A stretch of DNA of 64,000 nt from Ciceribacter sp. L1K22 (GTDB lineage: Bacteria; Pseudomonadota; Alphaproteobacteria; Rhizobiales; Rhizobiaceae): assembly GCF_017599385.1 (NCBI RefSeq), contig NZ_JAGFPK010000001.1:250177-314176 (forward strand), in the 5' to 3' direction. Positions 55,516 through 64,000 of this stretch are shown piece by piece. Each line of letters starts with the position of its first letter. Positions within the stretch are counted from its first letter, which is position 1. Below the pieces are notes generated by a model that was not told the DNA's origin, made no database searches, and saw nothing but the letters and a program-made list of their open reading frames with translations. A program made the translations under genes and the position numbers.

Positions 55516-56417
55516 GCCTTCCTGCCCCCCGTCTTGCCGATGTAGCGATAGGCGGTAATGCCAATATTGTCGAAAAGGTTCTTCGATTCGCCGGAGACCC
55601 GTTCGGAATGGCCGATATAGAGGTGGCCTCCTTCCGCCAGAAGTCCGGCAAAACGGGTCCAGATGCGCATCTGCGTCGGCTCGTCGAAATAGATCACGAC
55701 GTTGCGGCAGAAGATCACATCGAACGGTCCCTTCAACGGCCACTGGGCCATGAGATTGAGTTCGTTGTAGGTGATCAGCCTCTTCACCTTGTCGTCGATC
55801 TGGAACTTGCGACGGCCGTTGATGTCCACCTCGCGGAACCATTGCTTGCGCATGGCCGGGCTCACGGTTTCCAGAGCCTGCTCGTCGTAAGCACCCTGAC
55901 GGGCAACTGCCAGGATCTTCGGGTCGATATCGGTCGCGAGAATCTTGAAATCATAGTCGGCGGCATTCGGCAGCGCCTGCAGCACCGTCAGCGCGATGGA
56001 ATACGGCTCCTGACCGTCGGACGAGGCCGCCGACCAGATGCGAACACGCCCACCGCTCTTCGCGCGGCTGATCAGTTCGGGCAAAACCGCATCACGAAGA
56101 TGCTCGAAGTGATGGTTTTCGCGGAAGAAGCGGGTGAAATTGGTCGTCAGGTGCGAGAGCATCTCGCGGCGTTCGGTGGCGCCTTCCGGAGAGGAGACGA
56201 GCGCGCAATACTCGCGGAAGCCGCGCAGGCCGAGGGCCCGGATGTGCTTAGACAGCCGTGAATAGACGAGCGAAGCCTTGGAATCGTTCAGCGCGATCCC
56301 GGCATCGGAGTAGATCATCGCGGCAATCTCGTTGAGGTCGCGCCGGGTCAGCGGGTACTCGCCGCTCGCCAGCACCTCGTCGTCATGCAGTCTCGATGTC
56401 GCCTGTAGCAGTGTCAT
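55512..56417 (-). CDS. cheR: Chemotaxis protein methyltransferase CheR
   Basis: A 301-residue S-adenosylmethionine-dependent methyltransferase. The N-terminal helical domain (residues 25-85) precedes the Rossmann catalytic part with [20 protein letters not shown] for SAM, and [20 protein letters not shown] near the end. It overlaps cheW and cheB by four bases each. Confidence 0.97.
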   Translation of the reverse strand: MTLLQATSRLHDDEVLASGEYPLTRRDLNEIAAMIYSDAGIALNDSKASLVYSRLSKHIRALGLRGFREYCALVSSPEGATERREMLSHLTTNFTRFFRENHHFEHLRDAVLPELISRAKSGGRVRIWSAASSDGQEPYSIALTVLQALPNAADYDFKILATDIDPKILAVARQGAYDEQALETVSPAMRKQWFREVDINGRRKFQIDDKVKRLITYNELNLMAQWPLKGPFDVIFCRNVVIYFDEPTQMRIWTRFAGLLAEGGHLYIGHSERVSGESKNLFDNIGITAYRYIGKTGGRKA

Positions 56418-56881
56418 GCAGCTTCACTTTCGGATTCGGGGAACAGTGCCCCCAGCTCAATCAAGCAGATCATCCGCTTGTCGATCGCGAGGATTCCGCG
56501 GGCGTATTGTTTCTCGAGGTCGGAAGAGACCTCGGGGGTCGGCTGTATGTCGTCGTCCGTGACGGTCAGGATGTCGGAAACCGCATCCACCAGAAGGCCG
56601 ATGATGCGGTTCTTGACCTGTGCCACGATAATCACGTGCCTGGGTGTCGGGTCGGCCGGCTTCATGGCCAGTCGCTTGGCTAGATCGACGATCGGCAGCA
56701 CCGCTCCGCGCAGGTTGATCACGCCCATGACGTAAGAGGGTGCGTGCGGCAGCGGCGTGGCCTGCGTCCAGCCACGAATCTCCCGCACTGACATGATGTT
56801 CACGCTGAACTCCTGGTCGCCGATCCGGAAGGCGATAATCTCCCGGCTCCCTTGACTCAGATTCTTGACGGCGTACGACAT
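56414..56881 (-). CDS. cheW: Chemotaxis coupling protein CheW
   Basis: A 155-residue adaptor joining receptors to CheA. The SH3-like pair of barrels is visible: IIAFRIGDQEFSVNIMSVRE, VINLRGAVLPIVDLAKRLAM, IGLLVDAVSDILTVTDDDIQ and FARGILAIDKRMICLIELGA with minor variation. It follows cheA by 19 bases and overlaps cheR by four. Confidence 0.96.
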   Translation of the reverse strand: MSYAVKNLSQGSREIIAFRIGDQEFSVNIMSVREIRGWTQATPLPHAPSYVMGVINLRGAVLPIVDLAKRLAMKPADPTPRHVIIVAQVKNRIIGLLVDAVSDILTVTDDDIQPTPEVSSDLEKQYARGILAIDKRMICLIELGALFPESESEAA

Positions 56882-56900
56882 CGACCTCTCTACCCTATAC

Positions 56901-59207
56901 TCAGCCTGCTACTGCCAACGACATTTCCTGTTTCAACGACTGGCCACGCGAAGCGGCGACGACAGCATCCACGTCGAGGATGAGCGCCACGCGGCCATCT
57001 CCGAGGATCGTCGCCGCGGCGATGCCCGGCACGTGCGTGTAGTTTGCCTCAAGACTCTTAATAACGACCTGACGCTGACCCTGAATGGCATCGACCATCA
57101 GTGCCCGCTGGCCGCCACCTTCCGATTCGACCAGAAGTGCGACGCCCTCGATCGGATTGGCCTGGGTGGAGCGGAAGTTGAGGATACGGCCCACGTCCAC
57201 GAGCGGGCAGAACGAATTACGGATCGAGATGAGCCGCTGGTTCGCACCGAAGGAGTGGATGTTCTCGGCTTCCGGCTGCAGGGTCTCGACGATCGCCGTC
57301 AAAGGCACGACGAGCGTCTGGCCGGCAACCGTGACGACCATGCCGTCGAGAACAGCGAGCGTCAGCGGCAGGCTCATAGTGAAGGTCGAGCCCTGGCCCG
57401 GACGCGAGGTGATCGAGATACGACCGCCGAGAGCCTGGATCGAGCGCTTGACGACGTCCATGCCGACGCCGCGACCGGAGATATCCGAGATCTTGTCGGC
57501 CGTGGAGAAGCCCGGCATGAAGATCAGGTTGTCGATTTCCTCATCCGTCAGGTTGGCATCGGCCGCGATCAGATCGTTGTCGATAGCCTTCTGGCGGACG
57601 CGCTCGCGGTTGATGCCGGCGCCGTCATCGACGAGTTCGATGACGATGCGGCCCGAACGATGCTTCGCGGTCAGCTTGACCGTGCCTTCCGGGTTCTTGC
57701 CGGCGGCTGCACGCTTTTCGGGGCTTTCGATACCGTGGTCGACAGCATTACGGATCATGTGGGTCAGCGGCTCGGCCAGCTTGTCGATGACCGTCTTGTC
57801 GACTTCGGTGTTTTCACCTTCGGTGACGAGGCGGATCGACTTGCCGACCATGTCGGCGACTTCGCGAACGATACGCGACATGCGCTGGAAGACCGGCTTC
57901 ACCGGCTGCGCGCGGATCGCCATGACCGAATCCTGGATCTCGCGGGTGAGCTGCTGCAGCTCCTCCAGACCCATGTTGATCGATGAGGCACCGTTGTTGT
58001 CGTTCTCGATGACGCTCTGCGACAGCATTGCCTGGTTGATGACGAGCTCGCCCACCAGGTTGATGAGGCGGTCGACGCGGTCGAGATCAACGCGGATGGT
58101 CTGGCCAGCGGCATTCGCAGCCGCAGCGGCGGCGGCGTTGTTCTGGGCGGCAGCGGCGGCGGCCGCAGCGGCGCTTTCCTTGCGGTCTGCTTTCGCAGCG
58201 CCTGCAGCCATGTTCATGACATTTGTCGCGGTCTCGGCCGCGGCCACAGCCGCTTGAACGTCGGCATTCTCGGTCGATTCCGCTGCTTCGCCGGCTTCGG
58301 ACGAACCCGCGTCATCCAGGATGGACAGATCGAACGGCACCGGCACCATCGGCGGCTCTTCGCCAGCGGCTTCCGCAGTCGGTTCCTCGTGCGGCTTGAT
58401 TTCCAGGTCGCAGTCCCATTCGGCGAATTCGAATACCTGGCGGACGGCTTCTTCGCCTTTTTCGGCGGTGACCTGGATCTTCCAGGAGAAATAGGCCGCT
58501 TCCGGATCCATGTCTTCCAGCGAAGGCAGATCGTCCATGTTGCAATGGATGCTCATCTCGCCGACGCGGGACAGGTCCCGCAACAGAAGCGCAGCCTCGT
58601 TGCCCTTGGCGTAGAGCTCGCGGCGCGGCTTGAAGGAGACATCGAACTTGGACGGCACAATCGATGCTTCTTCCTCGCCACCGAAACCGTCGAAGGTGAA
58701 CGGGATCGGCTGGAAGCCGCTGTCGTCGGTCGGCGCGGGTGCGGCGGCCTGAGGTGCTGCCGGCTTCGGCGCTGGCGCGGGGGCCGCTGCCTTCGGAGCC
58801 GGGGCGGCGCTCGGCGGCGGCGTTTCCCCGTTTGCGAGAGCCTCGAGTTCCTTGACGAGACCGCTGGAGCGGCTTTCGTCGACGCTGCCGCCGTCGCGAG
58901 CCGCGTTGGTCAAATCCGCCAGCACGTCGGCCGACTTCAGCATGACCTTCATAACTTCTGGGCCGGGCTCAAGCTTGTTGGACCGAACGCAATCAAGAGT
59001 CGTCTCGAAAACGTGGGCAAAGGCCACGAGATCGTCGAGGCCGAACGCACCGGCACCACCCTTGATCGAGTGGACGGCACGGAACACCGCATTGACCGTC
59101 TCGGGATCGCGATCCCCGTCGTTCATTTTCAGCAGACCGGATTCCAGTTCCGCGAGCTGTTCCTCGCACTCCTGGAAAAAGATCTCTTTGATTTCGTTCA
59201 TATCCAT
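56901..59207 (-). CDS. cheA: Chemotaxis sensor histidine kinase CheA
   Basis: A 768-residue kinase. P1 phospho-His is His46 in FRAVHSIKGGAGAFGL. A P2-like region and Ala/Pro-rich linkers follow; one linker near residues 345-370 is nearly all Ala with a few Asn/Gln. P3 dimerisation is around LVGELVINQAMLSQ. The ATPase has the N, G1 and G2 boxes (HMIRNAVDHGIE; DDGAGINRERVRQKA; GRGVGMDVVKRSI). The CheW-like P5 domain closes the protein. It phosphorylates CheY1, CheY2 and CheB. Confidence 0.96.
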   Translation of the reverse strand: MDMNEIKEIFFQECEEQLAELESGLLKMNDGDRDPETVNAVFRAVHSIKGGAGAFGLDDLVAFAHVFETTLDCVRSNKLEPGPEVMKVMLKSADVLADLTNAARDGGSVDESRSSGLVKELEALANGETPPPSAAPAPKAAAPAPAPKPAAPQAAAPAPTDDSGFQPIPFTFDGFGGEEEASIVPSKFDVSFKPRRELYAKGNEAALLLRDLSRVGEMSIHCNMDDLPSLEDMDPEAAYFSWKIQVTAEKGEEAVRQVFEFAEWDCDLEIKPHEEPTAEAAGEEPPMVPVPFDLSILDDAGSSEAGEAAESTENADVQAAVAAAETATNVMNMAAGAAKADRKESAAAAAAAAAQNNAAAAAAANAAGQTIRVDLDRVDRLINLVGELVINQAMLSQSVIENDNNGASSINMGLEELQQLTREIQDSVMAIRAQPVKPVFQRMSRIVREVADMVGKSIRLVTEGENTEVDKTVIDKLAEPLTHMIRNAVDHGIESPEKRAAAGKNPEGTVKLTAKHRSGRIVIELVDDGAGINRERVRQKAIDNDLIAADANLTDEEIDNLIFMPGFSTADKISDISGRGVGMDVVKRSIQALGGRISITSRPGQGSTFTMSLPLTLAVLDGMVVTVAGQTLVVPLTAIVETLQPEAENIHSFGANQRLISIRNSFCPLVDVGRILNFRSTQANPIEGVALLVESEGGGQRALMVDAIQGQRQVVIKSLEANYTHVPGIAAATILGDGRVALILDVDAVVAASRGQSLKQEMSLAVAG

Positions 59208-59223
59208 AGGAGAAATTCCCGGC

Positions 59224-59589
59224 TTAGGCGGTTACGCGCTCGATGGCGTCGATCAGCTTTGTCGGATCGAAGGGCTTGACGATCCAGCCCGTCGCGCCGG
59301 CCTGGCGAGCACGGTTCTTCTTCTCGGCATCGCTTTCCGTCGTCAGCACGAGGATCGGGATGGCCCGGTACTTTTCGTTGCGCCGGACGCCTTCGATGAA
59401 ACCGAAGCCATCAAGGCGCGGCATGTTGATGTCCGTGACGATGACGTCCGGGTTGCACTCCTCGAGAACCTCAAGGCCTTCGACGCCGTCTTCCGCCTGG
59501 ATCGTCTCAAATCCCGCGTTGTTGAGCGTCACCAGGAGCATGTTCCGTATCGTCCTGGAATCGTCGACGGTCAGTACCTTCTTCTTCAT
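59224..59589 (-). CDS. cheY1: Chemotaxis response regulator CheY1 (phosphate sink CheY)
   Basis: A 121-residue single receiver domain. Acid pocket Asp9/Asp10 in LTVDDSRT, phospho-acceptor Asp53 in IVTDINMPRLDG, Thr in VLTTESD and Lys in IVKPFD. In the S. meliloti two-CheY scheme, CheY1 drains phosphate from CheY2~P through CheA. GGAGATT lies eight bases upstream. The start overlaps the cheS stop by four bases. Confidence 0.94.
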   Translation of the reverse strand: MKKKVLTVDDSRTIRNMLLVTLNNAGFETIQAEDGVEGLEVLEECNPDVIVTDINMPRLDGFGFIEGVRRNEKYRAIPILVLTTESDAEKKNRARQAGATGWIVKPFDPTKLIDAIERVTA

Positions 59590-59885
59590 TTCGCAATCTC
59601 CTTCGCGAGCAGGTGCTCGATGTTCACGCCAATCAGTTGCATTGTCTTCAAAAAGGCATCGGAAGCCTTGGCCACGACAAACGGCTTTCCGTCGCTCTCC
59701 CAGGTCTTCGCAGCCGCCATGAGCACCTGCACGCACTGCACGCCGAGACGCTCGACGCCTGAGGCATCGACGGCGACCGGCTTGCCGCGCAACGACTGGA
59801 GATTGGCCTTCAGATTGGAGGCTTCGTTCAAATCCAGCACGCTCGCCAGCTTGAAGTTGCCCGGATCATTCTTCTTTGCAGCCAT
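59586..59885 (-). CDS. cheS: CheS, STAS-domain partner of CheA
   Basis: A 99-residue single STAS domain (AVDASGVERLGVQCVQVLMA is the core strand-helix). The Ser usually phosphorylated in SpoIIAA-type proteins is not present at the corresponding place (GVQC), so it is probably a binding rather than phospho-switch protein. In S. meliloti the equivalent gene makes CheS, which binds CheA and speeds CheY1 dephosphorylation. The ATG at 59885 has GAGGAA seven bases upstream; an in-frame TTG lies just before it. Confidence 0.88.
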   Translation of the reverse strand: MAAKKNDPGNFKLASVLDLNEASNLKANLQSLRGKPVAVDASGVERLGVQCVQVLMAAAKTWESDGKPFVVAKASDAFLKTMQLIGVNIEHLLAKEIAK

Positions 59886-60021
59886 CAATTGCTTCCTCGT
59901 CTTTCAACTCGTCCAAAGAACGCCCTCGGGCTTCCCGTCGGCAGTCGGCGCTCAGCGCCTTCCGAGCCGCGGTTTTCCACCCTCGTGTTTTCTGTGTATC
60001 CAAATGTGGTAAATAATCCCC

Positions 60022-61632
60022 TCATGCGCTCAGCCCCGCGAGATGATTGGGATAATAAAAGTCAGGTTCGCTAGGCGATGCCGGCAGCGGATGCTCCCGA
60101 ACCGGCTGCGATTGCGCGCCGCGGCGCGGTGATTGCGTCGCGGGCGCGGCCTCGTGACGGCGCTGCAGATGGAACTGCCTGACGGTCTCGCCGAGCTCCA
60201 GGATAACGGTATGCAATTCATCCGCTTCCGTCTCCGCTCCGCCCATCGAAGTTGCTCGGTTGCCGATGGAGCGGAAGGTCCCGGAGAGCTCGCCGACACT
60301 GCCGGCGTTTTCACTGGCAAGCACCGACAGTCCCGACATGGTTTCGTTGATACCGGAAACCTGGCCGGCGATCTCGCCGATCATGCGTTGCGTTTCGCCG
60401 ACGATCTCGACGCCTGCGTCGACCTGCGACTTGGTCGTAGCAACAAGCGTCTTGATCTCGCGGGCGGCATCCGCCGACCGCTGGGCAAGCGCACGAACCT
60501 CCTGTGCAACGACGGCGAAGCCCCGGCCGGAATCGCCGGCGCGGGCGGCCTCAATGCCGGCATTCAGCGCGAGAAGGTTGGTTTGGAAGGCGATTTCATC
60601 GATTGCACCAATGATGTGGCCGATCTGCTCCGCCGAGGTTTCAATGTCGGCCATAGCGCTGATCGCGCGACCCGCAACCTGACCACTGCGTTCGACAGCT
60701 TCGCGCGTGACGGACACAGCTTTCTCGGCAGCCGAACTCTGGTCCGTGCTTTCCCGCAGACGTGACCAGACACGCTCCAGCGCGGCAGACGCTTCGGCCA
60801 GTTCCCGACATTGTTCGGCGCCGAGATGCGTCTGAGAGATATGATAGTCCTTGATTCGGGACGCGGCCTCATGGGTTTGCGAGACGCGCTGGGAAACGTT
60901 CTCAAGCAGATCGCCGAGTTCCCTTACGCCGGCGTTGAACGCATCTGCCATGTCCCGGTATTCCGTCGGGACCTCGCTCTCGATCGTCACGGACAGATCG
61001 CGGCGTGCCATTGCATCAAGGGCCGGCTGAAAGATCGAGACGACTTGCGCCCTCTCGCGCTCTCGCAGGCCTGCCAGTTCATTGTGATGCTTGATGCGGA
61101 GCTCATTGAACCGCAGCGAGACGGCGATCTCGGCATCGACCATGACGAGACGGACAAGCGCGGCGGCCAGACTGGCCATTTCCTTTTGCCGACGCTTGCC
61201 GACCGGAAGGAAGCGGCGGCCGGACATTTCGGTGAGTATGCCCGCCAGCATGTGCTCAAGAAGAACGCCGTGGCCAGCGACCGTCCAGCGCGGGTCGAGC
61301 CCCATCTTGCTCTCGGTGTCGGAGAGCACCTTGACCCGCTCGGCATAGAGCGCGTCGAAGCGCGCGTCCGTGAGAACGTTAAAATGGGAGAGGAGAATGT
61401 CGTGAAGCCGGTCGGCCTGGCGCTCGCCGGTGAAGGCACGTGTGGCATCCGGCGAAGTGGCAAAGCGCTGAAAAAGATCCCTCAAGCCGCGCTCGACTAG
61501 AGGCAGCATCATGGGTCTGTTCTGGCGCAGACGTTCGCTGGTCTCCTCGTCCAGACCGGCAAAACGCAGGCGATCCCTCAGGCTGCTAGCCTGGGCCGCT
61601 TTCGCTCCGTCTGTCGGCAAGTCCTGCCCCAC
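60022..61632 (-). CDS. icpA: Soluble chemoreceptor (IcpA-like, protoglobin-type sensor)
   Basis: About 536 residues with no transmembrane segment, so a cytoplasmic receptor. The N-terminal 170 residues form a helical sensor resembling protoglobin domains of globin-coupled sensors; whether it binds heme cannot be told. A HAMP-like linker (about 200-250) precedes the signalling tip [20 protein letters not shown] and [20 protein letters not shown]. It has no C-terminal methylation-enzyme tether. The start is uncertain: GTG at 61632 is given, with others (TTG 61620, ATG about 61512) possible. First gene of the che operon, as icpA in S. meliloti. Confidence 0.85.
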   Translation of the reverse strand: MGQDLPTDGAKAAQASSLRDRLRFAGLDEETSERLRQNRPMMLPLVERGLRDLFQRFATSPDATRAFTGERQADRLHDILLSHFNVLTDARFDALYAERVKVLSDTESKMGLDPRWTVAGHGVLLEHMLAGILTEMSGRRFLPVGKRRQKEMASLAAALVRLVMVDAEIAVSLRFNELRIKHHNELAGLRERERAQVVSIFQPALDAMARRDLSVTIESEVPTEYRDMADAFNAGVRELGDLLENVSQRVSQTHEAASRIKDYHISQTHLGAEQCRELAEASAALERVWSRLRESTDQSSAAEKAVSVTREAVERSGQVAGRAISAMADIETSAEQIGHIIGAIDEIAFQTNLLALNAGIEAARAGDSGRGFAVVAQEVRALAQRSADAAREIKTLVATTKSQVDAGVEIVGETQRMIGEIAGQVSGINETMSGLSVLASENAGSVGELSGTFRSIGNRATSMGGAETEADELHTVILELGETVRQFHLQRRHEAAPATQSPRRGAQSQPVREHPLPASPSEPDFYYPNHLAGLSA

Positions 61633-61772
61633 GCCCTGTGATCCCCGCTGACGTCGCCATTCACGGCGGCCGCATTGCAAGCCAGGCGCATTCAGGGGAT
61701 TTCTACCGCCACCCGACCATAAAAGCGGGCAACGCCGTTCCCACAGAAGGTTGCTCCTGGCACTTCTTCAAT

Positions 61773-61817
61773 GAAAACATACCGGATCGGAACCGGTACG
61801 GCGGGCGGCTTCATGCC
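61773..61817 (-). promoter_or_regulatory. Flagellin-type upstream motif before icpA (che operon)
   Basis: Read leftward: GGCATGAAGC (61817-61808), CCGCCCGCC, TACCGGTT, then ATCCGGTATGTTTTC (61787-61773). It matches the flagellin upstream motifs in order, spacing and core bases, suggesting that the che operon is expressed with the flagellins. It lies about 140 bases upstream of the chosen icpA start. Confidence 0.6.
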
Positions 61818-61868
61818 TGGCGGGGACCGAAGATTTACGGTCCCACTCCGACGTATACGACAAGTCTT

Positions 61869-61876
61869 ATGGTTAA
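61869..61876 (-). promoter_or_regulatory. CtrA half-site-like element upstream of the che operon
   Basis: TTAACCAT on the leftward strand, about 60 bases beyond the upstream motif. The same octamer is found upstream of flaB and flaD. Alone it is weak evidence. Confidence 0.4.
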
Positions 61877-62005
61877 TTCCTTGCCCGAAGGTTAATAAAA
61901 TCTATAGCACCCACCTATTTTTAAGGAAAATCGAAAAGAAGGCAAAGGCCCTGTAAATCCTGACCTGCGCTGTGTCCGGGCCACGGTTCCATGCCCCGTT
62001 CCGGA

Positions 62006-63205
62006 TCAGGCGCCGGCCACCAGGTCCTCATCCATAACGGTGAGGGCACCGTCGAGGTGCCCCTCGAATACGAGCATGGGTTCGTCCGACACCACCGACA
62101 GAGCCGGCACGCCGAACATCCGCACGACCTGGGCCTCGCTCAACCCGTCAACCAGTCCGGGATGCAGAAGATCGAAATAGCGGGCGCCCGGCCCCGTGAC
62201 CGAGATCGGTAGATGACCGTAGAGGCTCAGCAGCCTCGAGAGACCGTATCCGAGGGCGAGCCCTGCTTCGCGGAAGGCGTAGCTTGGCATACGCTCGCCG
62301 CTTCTGGCACGAATGGCGAGCTTGTCGACCTCCTGCAGGGGGACGAATTTCGCGGGGATGGTGTCACGCGGAACCTCGAAAGCGGTTCGCAAGATCGCAT
62401 AGAAACCGGCATAAGCCTCAATGCAGCCGCGCGACCCGCAACGACACAGCGCCCCTCCCGGGACGTGCAACATATGACCGAAATTCGGCGCTGAAATATC
62501 GATATCCTGGTCACGGCGCAGGGCCAAGCCCAGCCCGATGCTGTGTCCCAGCGACAGCGTGACGAGACCGCGGAAGTCGGGGCCCAAACGTCGCTCGGAT
62601 TTCTGGCCCAGCGCCCGGGCGACAAGAAGCGTTTCATTGCTCAAGAGAATGCGTGCCGGCCAGCGTGGCGACAGGCCTGCCTGGAAGTCAACGCGCTCAG
62701 TACCGAGGACCGGCGACCACAGCAGGACGGGCGCGCTCGAGTCGACGAGACCCTTACTGCTGATCGAGATCGACCTCACGGCGGAGGGCGATACCCGGTT
62801 TCGCTCGATCATCCTCTCCAGCGCACGCTGCACGCCTTCCATGAAAGTCCCCACGCCCCCGGCCACACGCGTTTCGGTGAAACGATCGATAAGGGTTCCG
62901 GAATAGTCGGCAAGCGAGTACTGGACGACGTCGGAGGAGATAATGACCACAACGAGGTAGCTATGTCCGCGCCGCTGGGTAAAGAGGACACGCGGTCGGC
63001 CGCGTCCAGACAGCGGCTTTTGCTCCGATTTCTCGATGATCCCGGCGCGTTCCAGATCGGCTGTAATCGCCGATACCGTGGCGGAGGCGAGCCCGGTGAA
63101 ATCGCTGATTTCCGTATGCGACAGGCGGCCATGCAGCCTGAGCGCCCTCAACACGATATGGCTGTTTTGCTGGCGCACCAGTTCGGTGCTCGATTTGGCC
63201 AGCAT
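62006..63205 (-). CDS. ROK-family transcriptional regulator (XylR-like)
   Basis: A 399-residue regulator. The N-terminal MarR/winged-helix-like HTH (residues 10-70; LRLHGRLSHTEISDFTGLAS) is followed by a ROK sugar-kinase-like domain with the zinc-binding signature CRCGSRGCIEAY. The start at 63205 (MLAKSSTE) has GGAGG eight bases upstream, and is preferred over a longer form. It is divergent from xylF and a perfect palindrome lies between them, so it probably controls xylose uptake and its own gene. The sugar ligand is inferred. Confidence 0.88.
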   Translation of the reverse strand: MLAKSSTELVRQQNSHIVLRALRLHGRLSHTEISDFTGLASATVSAITADLERAGIIEKSEQKPLSGRGRPRVLFTQRRGHSYLVVVIISSDVVQYSLADYSGTLIDRFTETRVAGGVGTFMEGVQRALERMIERNRVSPSAVRSISISSKGLVDSSAPVLLWSPVLGTERVDFQAGLSPRWPARILLSNETLLVARALGQKSERRLGPDFRGLVTLSLGHSIGLGLALRRDQDIDISAPNFGHMLHVPGGALCRCGSRGCIEAYAGFYAILRTAFEVPRDTIPAKFVPLQEVDKLAIRARSGERMPSYAFREAGLALGYGLSRLLSLYGHLPISVTGPGARYFDLLHPGLVDGLSEAQVVRMFGVPALSVVSDEPMLVFEGHLDGALTVMDEDLVAGA

Positions 63206-63321
63206 GTAACCAACCTCCCAACCGCCGCGACGGCTCGCATATTCCTCCCGAAGCTGCCACACGGGGCCTTTCCGGCTCTTCCTGGCGCATGTTGACAGCT
63301 CCCGGATTCTCTGACATTTAA

Positions 63322-63340
63322 TTTCTCGACTGTCGAGAAA
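63322..63340. promoter_or_regulatory. Palindromic operator in the ROK regulator-xylF region
   Basis: TTTCTCGAC-T-GTCGAGAAA is a perfect 9-base inverted repeat around one central base, 87 bases upstream of xylF and about 117 bases upstream of the regulator start. It is the most likely binding site of the ROK regulator. Confidence 0.75.
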
Positions 63341-63426
63341 AAAGTCTTTTAGGCCTTTTCGACAGACGTTCCGCGGTCGCCTGCTTGCTGAGGAGAGGTG
63401 GCCGTTCTGTCACTTGGGAGGACATC

Positions 63427-64000
63427 ATGAATACCGTTTTCAAGCTGATGGCCAGCGCGGCCGTCATCGTCACCATGCATACTGCAGCCATGGCCGAAAC
63501 AATCGTCGGCGTCTCCTGGTCGAACTTCCAGGAAGAGCGTTGGAAGACCGACGAAGCTGCCATCAAGGGCGCACTGGAAGCTGCCGGTGCCAAGTACATT
63601 TCCGCTGACGCACAGTCGTCCGCCGCAAAGCAGCTGACTGACGTCGAGTCGCTCATCGCCCAGGGCGCCAATGCCATTATCGTTCTGGCACAGGACTCCG
63701 AAGCTATCGGCCCGGCCATCGAAAAGGCAGCTGCTGAAGGCATCCCGGTCGTTGGCTATGACCGCCTGATCGAAAACCCGGCAGCGTTCTACATCACCTT
63801 CGACAACAAGGAAGTCGGCCGTATGCAGGCCCGCGAAGTGTTCAAGGTGAAGCCGGAAGGCAACTACGTGTTCATCAAGGGCTCCTCGTCCGACCCGAAC
63901 GCCGACTTCCTGTTCTCCGGACAGATGGAAGTGCTGAAGGAAGCGATCGACAGCGGCAAGATCAAGAACGTCGGCGAAGCCTACACCGACGGCTGGAAGC
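63427..64000 (+). CDS. xylF: D-xylose ABC transporter substrate-binding protein (partial)
   Basis: The first 191 residues of a periplasmic binding protein; the gene continues past the right edge. A Sec signal peptide ([20 protein letters not shown], cleavage near AMA-ET) leads to a type I sugar-binding fold. The mature region follows E. coli XylF closely in pattern: [60 protein letters not shown] and [20 protein letters not shown]. The Shine-Dalgarno GGGAGG lies five bases upstream. xylH and xylG are expected beyond the window. Confidence 0.92.
   Translation, partial: MNTVFKLMASAAVIVTMHTAAMAETIVGVSWSNFQEERWKTDEAAIKGALEAAGAKYISADAQSSAAKQLTDVESLIAQGANAIIVLAQDSEAIGPAIEKAAAEGIPVVGYDRLIENPAAFYITFDNKEVGRMQAREVFKVKPEGNYVFIKGSSSDPNADFLFSGQMEVLKEAIDSGKIKNVGEAYTDGWK

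Larger units (their letters stand above)
61633..62005. other. Intergenic region upstream of the che operon
   Basis: Between the icpA start and the end of the ROK regulator gene. It carries the late-flagellar upstream motif (61,773-61,817) and a TTAACCAT element (61,869-61,876, leftward strand). No gene is supported. A convincing terminator for the ROK gene was not seen. Confidence 0.5.

Noticed and set aside
58120..58200. GC-rich repeat of GCN codons in cheA as a structural DNA element
   Set aside because: It encodes an Ala-rich linker between CheA domains, a common feature of rhizobial CheA.

Overview
The window is chromosomal DNA of an alphaproteobacterium in the Rhizobiaceae. Gene order is closest to Sinorhizobium/Ensifer-type genomes: a che operon with cheW between cheA and cheR, visN-visR beside fliF, motE between flgI and flgH, motB-motC-fliK, rem, and four tandem flagellin genes. 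G+C is high in genes, and no rRNA, tRNA, CRISPR array or insertion sequence was seen.

Layout. 1-9,460: the tail of a probable histidine kinase, an SDR oxidoreductase, a PilZ-like protein, then an alpha-glucoside uptake operon read leftward (aglE-aglF-aglG-aglA-aglK) with the divergent LacI-type regulator aglR. 9,470-11,334: folD and a WecB/TagA/CpsF-type glycosyltransferase. 11,600-61,700: about 50 kb devoted almost entirely to swimming motility. Read leftward from 61.6 kb are the che operon (icpA, cheS, cheY1, cheA, cheW, cheR, cheB, cheY2, cheD, cheT), fliF, visN-visR, then the basal-body/export operon from a DUF1217 gene and flgF to fliP, then flaA, flaB, flaD and flaC, the FliH-like-motB-motC-fliK-transglycosylase-rem set, and the hook/junction/export set from flgE to flgJ and a FliL-like gene. 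One block is read rightward: motA-fliM-fliN-fliG-flhB-unknown (44.1-49.4 kb). 62,006-64,000: a ROK-family regulator divergent from xylF, which runs off the right edge.

How it works together. VisN/VisR (LuxR-type) and Rem (OmpR-type DNA-binding domain, non-canonical receiver) form the known rhizobial motility cascade. FlhA, FlhB, FliP, FliQ, FliR, FliI and a FliH-like protein make the export gate. FliF, FliG, FliM, FliN, MotA and MotB with MotC and MotE form a motor whose speed is modulated, and two CheY proteins with CheS, CheD and CheT tune signalling. Many genes overlap by 4 bases (ATGA), indicating translational coupling.

Most unusual non-coding signals: (1) a two-part motif about 30-80 bp upstream of all four flagellin genes and also upstream of icpA, first gene of the che operon; (2) in flaA, flaB and flaD, complementary segments that could fold to cover the Shine-Dalgarno sequence; (3) a second motif, TCGCACAAG, upstream of the fliF, DUF1217-flgF and FliH-like-motB operons; (4) CtrA-like boxes near rem and flaC. 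These come from reading by eye and have not been tested by computation.
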